Part shown: one piece after another, positions 56,390-64,000 of the stretch | Layout of the letters: each line of letters begins with the position of its first letter | Numbering within the stretch: position 1 is the first letter of the stretch | DNA from: Allocoleopsis franciscana PCC 7113 | GTDB lineage: Bacteria; Cyanobacteriota; Cyanobacteriia; Cyanobacteriales; Coleofasciculaceae | Length of the DNA stretch: 64,000 bases | Direction of reading: 5' to 3' | NCBI RefSeq assembly: GCF_000317515.1 | Contig: NC_019738.1 | Coordinates: 285,501-349,500, forward strand | Program-made: the position numbers and the translations under genes | Notes under the pieces: generated by a model | Databases searched by the model: none | Seen by the model: only the letters and a program-made list of their open reading frames with translations | Told to the model about the DNA's origin: nothing

Positions 56390-57295
56390 TCAGTTTGGCA
56401 GATTAGCCAAGCTGTAACTATTGTGCTTACCATTCGCCTCCTCAAAAATTGCTCCTTGACGAATTAAATCCAGTTGTGTTTGCTCGGAAATTCCTAAATT
56501 TCTAGAGAACTGAGCATTTTTGACTGTAATACCTCGTTGCTGGGTGTCACTGAGGTTGGCACCACTGAGGTTGGCATCACTGAGGTTGGCACCACTGAGG
56601 TTGGCACCACTGAGGTTGGCACCACTGAGGTTGGCACCACTGAAATTGGCAAGACTCAGATCAGCACCAATCAGATCTGCTCCACACAAGCTAGCTGAGC
56701 TTAAATCGGCACAGATGAGATCCGCTAAGCAGAGATTGGCACGAATTAAGACAGCATGGCACAAATCAGCCCGGATCAAATTCACCCCACTGAGGTTGGT
56801 TGCACCCAAGCTAGAACCACAAAGATTGGCACCTCCTAAATTTGCCCCTCCTAAGTTAGCTTGACTCAGTTCTGCTCCGCCCAAGTTGGCTCCTCTCAAA
56901 TCCGCCTCGCTCACATCAGCCCGGAGCAAATTGGCAATAATTAGATTTGTATAGCTCAAATTAGCAGAATTCAACTTGGCTTCGCTCAGGTTGGCACGCA
57001 TGAGGTTGGCATAACTCAAGTTGGATCGGCTCAAATTAGCAGAAATCAAGTTGGCGTTGCTCAGAATGGCACCTCTAATGTTGGCACCTCTGAGGTTAGC
57101 CCCACTGAGGTTAGCATTACTGAGGATTGCACCTCTGAGGCTGGTATTTCTCAGATCGGCTCCAGCAAAATCTTCAGCAGGATTGAGACGCGCAATTTTT
57201 ACGATCTCTGAAAGATTGTCGGTTTGTGCTGTGATTACACATTGGATCAGGTCTTGCAGTTCCTGGAGCGACTTTTCGTCAATTGTGTCAATCAT
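56390..57295 (-). CDS. Pentapeptide-repeat protein, module 3 (partner decayed)
   Basis: A 301-aa paralogue of the other two pentapeptide proteins, with the N-terminal cap (LIQCVITAQTDNLSEIVKIARLN then AEDFAGADL) and C-terminal cap (FSRNLGISEQTQLDLIRQGA). The beta-helix (about 45-260) includes a block of near-perfect 15-bp repeats. It lacks an intact partner gene, but a remnant of one ends inside its start with the same 8-nt overlap. Gene order on this strand: receiver-DUF3685, remnant, this gene, partner 2, pentapeptide 2. Confidence 0.92.
   Translation of the reverse strand: MIDTIDEKSLQELQDLIQCVITAQTDNLSEIVKIARLNPAEDFAGADLRNTSLRGAILSNANLSGANLRGANIRGAILSNANLISANLSRSNLSYANLMRANLSEAKLNSANLSYTNLIIANLLRADVSEADLRGANLGGAELSQANLGGANLGGANLCGSSLGATNLSGVNLIRADLCHAVLIRANLCLADLICADLSSASLCGADLIGADLSLANFSGANLSGANLSGANLSGANLSDANLSGANLSDTQQRGITVKNAQFSRNLGISEQTQLDLIRQGAIFEEANGKHNSYSLANLPN
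56551..56640. repeat. 15-bp tandem repeat, six units, inside pentapeptide gene 3
   Basis: Six consecutive 15-bp units TGAGGTTGGCACCAC (plus-strand reading); five are identical and one has a single base change. Each encodes one Ser-Gly-Ala-Asn-Leu pentapeptide, which indicates very recent expansion of the beta-helix. Confidence 0.92.
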
Positions 57296-57380
57296 AGGGC
57301 AACGACTTTCTACCGAGATTGGGCTGAACTTTGAGTGTAATACTGGTCTGAGTTGTCAGATTTAGGGCTACTGAAAAGCT
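57288..57380 (-). pseudogene. 3' remnant of a pentapeptide partner gene
   Basis: About 30 codons reading ...QTSITLKVQPNLGRKSLPYD-stop align with the end of the two intact partners (QRLLEPKLKPYLSRAELHYE-stop), with Q, K, P, L, R, L and Y matching and several similar residues. The stop overlaps the pentapeptide-3 ATG by 8 nt (57288-57295), exactly as in the two intact modules. No start or upstream coding is left; the receiver-DUF3685 gene ends at 57405. Confidence 0.65.
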
Positions 57381-57404
57381 CCATCTCCTGATGAATAGGG
57401 CGGT

Positions 57405-59207
57405 TCACTTCCCTCGTTCGCTATTTTTCCCAAACCGTGCGTCCTGCAAGGTATTTCCAATGCCTTGGATCACACCACGAACCACCAATCCAATGCTTCT
57501 ACCGATGACTTGGGTGAGGATGTAAACGACACCTTTCCCCGCCCAGGCAACAGTAGAACGCAGGCGAGGCGCGATCGCATCTCGTGACTCAAAGGCTAAC
57601 GTCACCGCTAACGGAATACCTTGCAGTTGTTCTAACTCTTGACGGCGGGGGGCATAAATAGAAGTTTGTTTGATGCCCGCGTCGCTTAGGACGAACAACG
57701 GATATCGGCTCTCGAAGATCGCTTTTGGCTCTTCTATCCATTGAGCAAGGCGATATTTCCAAGATAAATTGTTGCGAAATCGAGCCACTTCTCGTGATGA
57801 AATCAGATGTTGAGCGTAAAAATTTTGTTTAATCGCTTCAAGATCAGCAAATTCATTTAATAGCGGCTGCATCACAGCATTGGCAACTTGAATAATCAAG
57901 TTTTGTAGTAACATCTCTGCCTGGACAAGAGCTTCAGGTGTCCGAGCCGAATAAGAGACATTATCAATTAATAAAGGGGTTTCAAAGAGTTGTTGAGATA
58001 AAAACTCAACGACTAAAGGAATTTTATCTAGAGTAGAAGCTTGGACAATAACCGCGTAACCAAGTAAAACATTAACAATTTCTAAGTTTTGGTTACCCAA
58101 GGGCAACGTGTAATATTTGCCAAAAAAATCGGTGATTGAGGCTTGCCATAAATCCAGCAAAATTTGCGATCGCTTAGGGGGAAGTTGCTCAAGGGTGACC
58201 TGAGAAAAACGCAACTCTTCTAAAATTTCTTGTAATTTTCGTAAGACGATATACAGTAAATCTCGTTTTTTTTCAGTTACGAGAATATCAATTTCTAACG
58301 GCACACCACTGAGATTGGGCAAGTCAGATTGGAGCATGGATAAGGTCAGCTCAAAGGGTGTGGCTGGCTGGACAGTTTCGGCTTGGGGATTGGGACTTGG
58401 GGATTGGACTTTTGCCGAGAGGGAAGCCGGGGGAGAGAGCGCGATCGCAGAACGGGAGGGTAGCGCCGGGGAACGTCCCCCAGCCCGGGACGGAATGGGT
58501 TCTATTCTTGGCTTTGAACTTCGTCCCACTCCTGCTGGGAGGCGTTCCGAATGCCCACTATCTTCTACCACGATCACATCGGTGGGCAATAGCTGATTAA
58601 CTAACCAACGGGCGGCCAAAAGTTCTCGACGGCGTCCACTCCAGAACAGCCAATCAAAGTTGGAAAGATTGGGTTTTTGTAGCTCTTGGGTCACCAGTGC
58701 CAAGGACTCTTCGATTTGTTGCAGTCCATAAGAGCGCACTTGATGATGCCAACTTGGAGGGCGTACAGAATTGATTGGGGTGGGTGGCAAGTCGGGTAGC
58801 CTCTGCCAATCGGATTGACCGATGGCAAGCTGACGGATAGCCTGGACGAGATCGGCAATGGCAACGCCTTTGGGGCAATAGCCTTCAATGCCGAACTGTT
58901 GTGCTGCCCTGAGGAAGAGAGGCTCGGATTGTGAGGTGAGCAGTAAGACGGGCAATTCAGGGTAATCACCCTTCAACCGTTGGCACAACGGCAATCCAGA
59001 CAAGGGATTGATGTTAGAGCGACCACTAACAGGTTCCAAAATGATCACACTCACCGTATTGGGCTGCAAGCGCATCAGGATATCTAGAGCTTCTGTTCCA
59101 GAATTAGCTTGTGTCGCCACTTTTAGGTCAGAAAAATCTTCGAGAGCTGTGCGTAGACCCAGCCGGAAGATGGGATCATCATCAATCAGGAGCAGGCGAA
59201 TCGGCAT
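57405..59207 (-). CDS. Degenerate receiver fused to DUF3685 (Ycf55-like)
   Basis: A 600-aa protein. The N-terminal receiver (about 1-130) has the acidic pocket IDDDP and a conserved Lys-type switch region, but the phospho-acceptor position is Glu58 (IILEPVSG) instead of Asp. A Pro/Ser-rich linker follows, then a long DUF3685-type domain (about 280-600), which I associate with Ycf55 of algal plastids. The ORF can start at a GTG at 59261, but ATG at 59207 directly precedes the receiver strand (PIRLLLIDDD) and is preferred. Function unknown; the Glu may mimic a permanently phosphorylated state. Confidence 0.82.
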   Translation of the reverse strand: MPIRLLLIDDDPIFRLGLRTALEDFSDLKVATQANSGTEALDILMRLQPNTVSVIILEPVSGRSNINPLSGLPLCQRLKGDYPELPVLLLTSQSEPLFLRAAQQFGIEGYCPKGVAIADLVQAIRQLAIGQSDWQRLPDLPPTPINSVRPPSWHHQVRSYGLQQIEESLALVTQELQKPNLSNFDWLFWSGRRRELLAARWLVNQLLPTDVIVVEDSGHSERLPAGVGRSSKPRIEPIPSRAGGRSPALPSRSAIALSPPASLSAKVQSPSPNPQAETVQPATPFELTLSMLQSDLPNLSGVPLEIDILVTEKKRDLLYIVLRKLQEILEELRFSQVTLEQLPPKRSQILLDLWQASITDFFGKYYTLPLGNQNLEIVNVLLGYAVIVQASTLDKIPLVVEFLSQQLFETPLLIDNVSYSARTPEALVQAEMLLQNLIIQVANAVMQPLLNEFADLEAIKQNFYAQHLISSREVARFRNNLSWKYRLAQWIEEPKAIFESRYPLFVLSDAGIKQTSIYAPRRQELEQLQGIPLAVTLAFESRDAIAPRLRSTVAWAGKGVVYILTQVIGRSIGLVVRGVIQGIGNTLQDARFGKNSERGK

Positions 59208-59421
59208 CGCCTCTGTTGGATGGGGCGGTGAAGGTATCGGGGGAGGGGAGGAGGATTTCACAGTTCAATTCGGGGACTTGGGACTTTTGTTAGAGGGGAA
59301 TTTGCGCTTGACGGCGTACACGCTAAAAACCGGCCTACACTAAAGAACTCTGGTTAGCATTGGGTAAGAATTTGCCTGCTGATTTAAGATCCCCATCTCC
59401 CCCTTCTTGCATCAACTGTCT

Positions 59422-61365
59422 TTAGTTTGACTCAAAGGGAGCGGATCGCGCTTCACCTTGGCTGGTCGCTTTTTGTGCAGCCCAAGTGGAAATCGCCGCT
59501 TGAGCTTGTGGGTAAAGTGCTCGTTCGGGCGGAATCTGAGAAGCGGTGGCGATCGCAGCATCAAAACGTCCTTGAGCGGCTAGGGCGGCTGCCGCATCCA
59601 GAATCGGACGGTCTTGGGCGGTTTGAACTTGGGCGACCCAGTTGGCGATCGCCTTTTGTGCTTCAGGATATAAGGGTCGATTAGAACGAATCTGTCCAGC
59701 GGTAGAAATTGCCGCCATTAAATCTCGACGTTGAGCAAAGGCTTCAGCTAAATCCAAGATCGGTTGGTCTTCGAGGGCTTGAATCTGCCGAGTCCATTTC
59801 GCAATCTCCGTTTGAGCCTCAATTCGCTGCGGCTGCCCCAGCTTAATTTGACGGGCGAGTTCTACGGCTCCTTTGAGTTCTACGATGGTTCCCCCTTGAG
59901 CTAGTTGTTGGGCACTGACAAGGGTATTGCGGTCATCAATGAGCTGAATTTCCTTGCGCCACTGGGCAATCAACGTTTGGGCGCGTTGACGTTGGGGGCG
60001 TCCTAGGGCGATGCGAGCGGCTTGGTCAATGGCAGAAGCCAGCCCGGTGCGTTGTCCGGTGCTAGCGAAAAGGTTGGCTAATTGCAATTGAGAGAGGTCT
60101 TGCAACTGAGATTGCCAGAGCGTGACTGTTGATGAGGTTAGTTTGTGTACAGGACTTTTTGAGTCAATTGGGCGCACTGCCGCCAGCGCATCCACTAGGG
60201 CGAGGATATTGTCCTTCTTGGCGGTTTCACTGGCACGACTCAGGCGAATCCAATCCTGAGCTTCTCTGTACTGGGGAGTTGTGACCGGAATCTTCTCTAG
60301 CACCCTAACAACCCCGGTAAAATCCTGCTGTTGGAACAGATTGGTCGCCATTTGCACCAGAGAGCGACTCCATCGGGACTGTTCCTCTAAGACTTGAGCT
60401 TTGACATAGCTGTTGGGATTGATTTTAGTACTCAGGGTGACTGCCGCCATCAACGGCTCCAAACTATTAGAGCTGGCTAACTCTCGCGCCTCCTCCAGTT
60501 GCTGCCATGCCTCTTTTTCGGCGGCGAGCTGCTTAAGCAGACTATCAACACGGGATAAAGTCCAGGAGTCTTGATTAAGCTGCGAGAGTTGTGTAATCAG
60601 CAAGCTAGCTTTCTGGAAGCCTTGCACTTTTAGGGCGTCTTTAAACTGACGAGTAATGTCTTCCGCCCGTTGGAGGTGCTGTTGCCAGGTGGTGATTTTG
60701 GTTCGCGCTTCAGCATAAATGGGGCTGCTGAATGGAATTTTACTGGCGATTGCGATCGCCTCTTTCGGGTTCCCCTCATAAATTTTCTGCTGCGCCAGAG
60801 CCAGAATCGCCTGACTCCATGCGGTCATTTGGCGCTGTGCTTCTGGGTAGAGCGGGTGCCCTTCTGGCCAATGTTGAACTAACCCAATGGCTGCCACTAA
60901 CTGGTCTAATTTCCCGGATGCCGCCGCCGCTCTAGCACAGTACAAGCGGTCACCATCAGCCGATAAGGCCGAGATGCGCCGACAATTGATCGGAGGCGGC
61001 AGCTTCGTCAGCAACAACACTCCTGAGGTAACAGCCACCCCCATGATGGAAAAAACACTCAGCCAAAGCAGCGTCCACCGCCACCGGCGAATCTGGAATC
61101 GTCGCTTGGGAAGAGGAACAAGGGCTGTGGAGATAGACGGTTGAGAAGCTTCTACATTCCCACCGCCCAACTCTCCTTTGGCAGATTGCGAAGGTCTGTG
61201 AGTGTGGTTTACCAGTCGGATGACCAGTTTGCGTCCCCGTCGTTTACCCAGTTTAAGGGGCGCTTGGACATGGAATCGGTGCAATTCTCTTTTTGGCACG
61301 GATACGCGATAAGTCCCTGGTAGGCGATATTGAAAAGATAAAGCATAGGATAAAGGATAAAACAA
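59422..61365 (-). CDS. Membrane-anchored helical-repeat protein
   Basis: A protein of up to 647 aa. A basic cytoplasmic N-terminal part (about 1-92) is followed by one membrane segment (about 95-118, LLWLSVFSIMGVAVTSGVLLL) and a large periplasmic region of ~45-residue repeats, with the pattern LYPEAQ-x-I-x-W-x-Q...ILD-x-A-x-LA...AIA-x-A-x-I. The last repeats are the most alike. There is no ATG upstream of the anchor; TTG at 61365 and GTG at 61299 are possible starts. Often labelled chromosome-segregation-like in cyanobacteria, but nothing here shows that. Confidence 0.75.
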   Translation of the reverse strand: MFYPLSYALSFQYRLPGTYRVSVPKRELHRFHVQAPLKLGKRRGRKLVIRLVNHTHRPSQSAKGELGGGNVEASQPSISTALVPLPKRRFQIRRWRWTLLWLSVFSIMGVAVTSGVLLLTKLPPPINCRRISALSADGDRLYCARAAAASGKLDQLVAAIGLVQHWPEGHPLYPEAQRQMTAWSQAILALAQQKIYEGNPKEAIAIASKIPFSSPIYAEARTKITTWQQHLQRAEDITRQFKDALKVQGFQKASLLITQLSQLNQDSWTLSRVDSLLKQLAAEKEAWQQLEEARELASSNSLEPLMAAVTLSTKINPNSYVKAQVLEEQSRWSRSLVQMATNLFQQQDFTGVVRVLEKIPVTTPQYREAQDWIRLSRASETAKKDNILALVDALAAVRPIDSKSPVHKLTSSTVTLWQSQLQDLSQLQLANLFASTGQRTGLASAIDQAARIALGRPQRQRAQTLIAQWRKEIQLIDDRNTLVSAQQLAQGGTIVELKGAVELARQIKLGQPQRIEAQTEIAKWTRQIQALEDQPILDLAEAFAQRRDLMAAISTAGQIRSNRPLYPEAQKAIANWVAQVQTAQDRPILDAAAALAAQGRFDAAIATASQIPPERALYPQAQAAISTWAAQKATSQGEARSAPFESN

Positions 61366-61509
61366 TTGTTCATACTTCGTCCTTCGTCCTTCCTACTTCA
61401 GCGGATCACGGTGTCTCCAGTCTTCTAGACTGAAATCGGAGTGATTCGCACTTATTGTATAGGGTTCACAATAAGATGAGTGAGCAATTTTTGGAGTGAC
61501 TAGGGTGGC

Positions 61510-64000
61510 ATGAGCCTAAGCATTCGGCATTGGCTAGCGGAGCGCCACATTGAACGCCGCCAACTGGGACATGATAGTGCCCAGATTGCGGGCATTGCTT
61601 TTCGCCTTGCCCAGGATATGGAAGTCAAGAGCCTTAATCCTTTTGCGATTAGTGCCTTGACAGATGTTTTGGAGTTGCCTTTAAAAGCCGCGTGGGAAGC
61701 AGCTCCAGCCCTCTCCCAGTTGACGGTGGGACTGTTGCGGATTTTGAGCCGGAAAAAACCATTAAAACGTAATGAAGGCACTTGGCTCACCTTTCAAGTT
61801 GCTTATCTAAATGCGTTACAAGGAATTTTAGAACAAGAATCTCAATTGAGAAGACCTTGGGTCAACCGAGCATTAGTCCCCACAGGTCAAGAGGCTGACC
61901 AATCCCTGGGCGACCCGCAATTGGTCGCACTGATCAAAACCTTACGACCGGGACGGCTCAGTGATAGTCAGGCAGAACAAGCTCTGTCGCTGGTGTCTGA
62001 CTCGTTTTTGGTGCAGCAGATGAATAATTTGGCGATCGCATGGTTTGTCGCCAATGGTACAGAAGACACTGAAGCCAAATTGCTCACGCAACGCCTGAGT
62101 AACGGACTTCCCGGTTATCTGCTCACGGTCATTGCGGAGAATCCCCTCCCTTTATCACAGCTGCAAAAGTTTGTGCGCTTAGGTAATTTAGGCCCGTTGC
62201 GAGACACCACCATTGCACCCGTCCCAGCTCAACCCTCTGAACTTTCAACGGCTTCACTGCCACTGAACCTGAATCGGGAATACTATCGAGCTGCCCTCAC
62301 CTGTGCCCTCAGTGAACCTCTCCTGGCAGAACCCTTTTCCCTCAAGGATTTATATATTCCTCTCAAAGGGCGAGTCCTTCGGGAAGAGGAATACCACACG
62401 CCAGATTACTCCGCTTCAGCCTCTAGCTCCTCACGAGCGGTCGATTTGATGCAATGGGCGATTTCCCAGCTAGACAATAAAACCAGTATCGCCGTGATCG
62501 AGGCGGCTCCTGGCGGTGGCAAGACCAGTTTCTGCCAGATTTGGGCGGCTCGTGTGGCTCAGAAACTTTATCCCAATTGGATGCCCGTCTTAATCCGGCT
62601 CAGAGATGCCACCTTAGGGCAAACCTTGGAGCAGACGCTGGAATCCGCTTTCCCGGTAGGACGCTTCACGGATACCGATGGCTGGCTCTCCCCTCATTCA
62701 CCCCCCTGCTTACTCATCCTGGATGGTGTGGATGAACTGCCTCGCTCTACTCAGACGGAGCGCTATCTCTGGACGTTTATGGAACAAGTTATGCGTTTCC
62801 ATAATCAGGACACCGATGCGATCGGTTTACCCCGGCATAAAATTTTTCTGACCAGCCGTCGTGCGACGTTAGATGGTTTGATCAAAAAATCCCGGCAAAC
62901 CAGTACTCTTTACTTACCCGACCAGCTACATCGAATTGTGGTTGAGCCGATGGGGCAGGATGAGTTCCGGCAATGGTTCAGTGCTTGGGCCAAGCTGCAA
63001 TCTAAATCCATCGCTCAGGCTTATTTTAGTTTTTTGAAGCATGGGGGAGCTTTTCGGCAACGTTCATCCGACAATAAGGTCGCCAGTTTAGTGACGCGCC
63101 CTCTGATGCTTTATCTGTTGGGCATCTTACATCGAGATGGCTGGGTGGATGAGAGCATTTTTCTGATGGAATCGCCCCAAGTCAAGTTTGAAATTTACGA
63201 CCGGATGACGCGCTGGCTATTGGGCGAACCCGCCACTGGAGATGGTCCCCTCCCAGAGTTAATCCGGGAAGGTTTGGCTCATGCCAGCCGCTCTCTAGAG
63301 GCGATCGCCAATTTACTTCAAGGTCGTGATCCCCAAGAGTTGCGTCGCCAGATGCAGGTGGCGGCTCTGACGATTATTCAAACGGGTCAATATCAAGTGT
63401 CATCGGATGCCATTACCCAAGGAGTACCGGCGAAGCTGAACACCCACCAGGCTCTGCCAGAGACGATTGCCCGCAGATCTGAGTTAAATCCCATCGTCAA
63501 ACATGCCAGTCGTGAGCCAATCACCCCGGCTTCCCCTCCAGTTCTCCCAGCCCTCTTTTTCCGCTCCCAACCGAAGGAGAAAGCCGGTGCAGGGGGGCAG
63601 GGGAGAGGCGAAGGTTTTAACGCCAACCCAGCCAAGTACAACAAACTCTCACTTCCTTACCAAGGCTCCAGTCACCTCCTGCCGAAAACATCGCTCACCC
63701 CCGAACTCCCTCCTACGGCGCTATCCTCTCCTCTTGTTCAGCTCGAATTCTCCCACCCCAGCTTAGGGGGATATTTGGGGGCTGAAGAAATTGCCAAGCA
63801 GTTAACGGCTCTAACCCAAACTGTTCCAGATCATTACAATGAGGTCACTTTTGTAATCCATGACGCGGTCAGTGTGGCTCAGCATCTTTACGCACTGCTA
63901 GGATATGGCATTTTGTCCGCAGAAATTGAAGCCCTGGTGATTGAGCGTCTACGCCGGGAGCAAAGGCGTAATTCTAGGGTTTTTTCCTTTTCTGTCCTGT
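61510..64000 (+). CDS. NACHT-domain NTPase, partial (runs off the window)
   Basis: At least 830 codons remain open to the right edge. The first ~300 residues are helical and unrecognised. The NACHT NTPase (about 325-520) has Walker A EAAPGGGKTSF, Walker B CLLILDGVDELP and the downstream KIFLTSRR motif. A helical region follows. STAND/NACHT proteins in cyanobacteria are signal hubs and many act in phage defence, often with C-terminal repeats; the C-terminus is outside the window. Transcription diverges from the helical-repeat gene. Confidence 0.85.
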   Translation, partial: MSLSIRHWLAERHIERRQLGHDSAQIAGIAFRLAQDMEVKSLNPFAISALTDVLELPLKAAWEAAPALSQLTVGLLRILSRKKPLKRNEGTWLTFQVAYLNALQGILEQESQLRRPWVNRALVPTGQEADQSLGDPQLVALIKTLRPGRLSDSQAEQALSLVSDSFLVQQMNNLAIAWFVANGTEDTEAKLLTQRLSNGLPGYLLTVIAENPLPLSQLQKFVRLGNLGPLRDTTIAPVPAQPSELSTASLPLNLNREYYRAALTCALSEPLLAEPFSLKDLYIPLKGRVLREEEYHTPDYSASASSSSRAVDLMQWAISQLDNKTSIAVIEAAPGGGKTSFCQIWAARVAQKLYPNWMPVLIRLRDATLGQTLEQTLESAFPVGRFTDTDGWLSPHSPPCLLILDGVDELPRSTQTERYLWTFMEQVMRFHNQDTDAIGLPRHKIFLTSRRATLDGLIKKSRQTSTLYLPDQLHRIVVEPMGQDEFRQWFSAWAKLQSKSIAQAYFSFLKHGGAFRQRSSDNKVASLVTRPLMLYLLGILHRDGWVDESIFLMESPQVKFEIYDRMTRWLLGEPATGDGPLPELIREGLAHASRSLEAIANLLQGRDPQELRRQMQVAALTIIQTGQYQVSSDAITQGVPAKLNTHQALPETIARRSELNPIVKHASREPITPASPPVLPALFFRSQPKEKAGAGGQGRGEGFNANPAKYNKLSLPYQGSSHLLPKTSLTPELPPTALSSPLVQLEFSHPSLGGYLGAEEIAKQLTALTQTVPDHYNEVTFVIHDAVSVAQHLYALLGYGILSAEIEALVIERLRREQRRNSRVFSFSVL

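Noticed and set aside
56520-56864. Leu/Arg/Pro-rich frame antisense to pentapeptide gene 3
   Set aside because: A by-product of the 15-bp repeat structure on the other strand.
1-64000. tRNA/rRNA genes, CRISPR arrays or prophage genes
   Set aside because: None recognised on either strand by eye; a covariance-model scan could still reveal a small RNA.

Overview
The window looks like chromosomal DNA from a filamentous, non-picoplanktonic cyanobacterium. The evidence is a complete kaiA-kaiB-kaiC circadian cluster, the chlorophyll gene chlI, very frequent GCGATCGC (HIP1) sites, many multi-domain sensor kinases with phytochrome-type GAF domains, pentapeptide-repeat proteins, a two-partner-secretion adhesin and heptanucleotide tandem repeats. 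The species cannot be fixed from sequence alone; a Microcoleus/Coleofasciculus-like genome would fit.

Layout. 1-12.5 kb: a tight signalling run on the + strand: GAF/PAS histidine kinase, Rcp1-like receiver, RsbQ-type alpha/beta hydrolase, BarA-like hybrid kinase, REC-PAS-GAF kinase and REC-PAS-kinase-REC hybrid. Several ORFs overlap by 4 nt. 12.7-24 kb: a giant SF1 helicase with a superhelical C-terminus, an anchored hypothetical protein, a large TPS adhesin and a dynamin-like/DUF697 GTPase. 24.5-32.1 kb: a large CBS/histidine kinase with a degenerate receiver, transcribed divergently from kaiABC. 32.1-37.8 kb: an accessory island on the minus strand, with an orphan WHH-type toxin tip plus possible immunity gene, a DUF433/DUF5615 toxin-antitoxin pair, and a three-gene cassette (winged-helix-like protein, P-loop ATPase, PD-(D/E)XK nuclease) preceded by a strong palindrome and a 13-bp inverted repeat. 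38-44.3 kb: housekeeping genes: DUF429, chlI, an Mla-type lipid ABC ATPase and its MCE protein, DUF3288, MOSC, and a 40-residue membrane peptide not previously called. 44.4-53.5 kb: regulators (RHH-like, TetR), a DUF4332 protein, a Ras-like GTPase plus PAS protein, FHA, Uma2, an M24 peptidase and a lipoprotein. 46.5-57.4 kb also holds three pentapeptide-repeat genes. 57.4-64 kb: a receiver-DUF3685 protein, a membrane-anchored repeat protein and a NACHT NTPase that runs off the right edge.

Most interesting observations. (1) Two paralogous two-gene modules, each an unrecognised 250-270 aa protein followed by a pentapeptide-repeat protein, share an exact 8-nt overlap. The third pentapeptide gene still carries a decayed ~30-codon tail of the same partner with the same 8-nt overlap. 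(2) The winged-helix/ATPase/nuclease cassette looks like an unnamed defence-type system with its own operator-like upstream DNA; its ATPase and nuclease are in one frame separated by a single TAG and eight codons. (3) A toxin-immunity remnant sits directly beside kaiC. Function statements come from motif reading and family knowledge; no database search was run.
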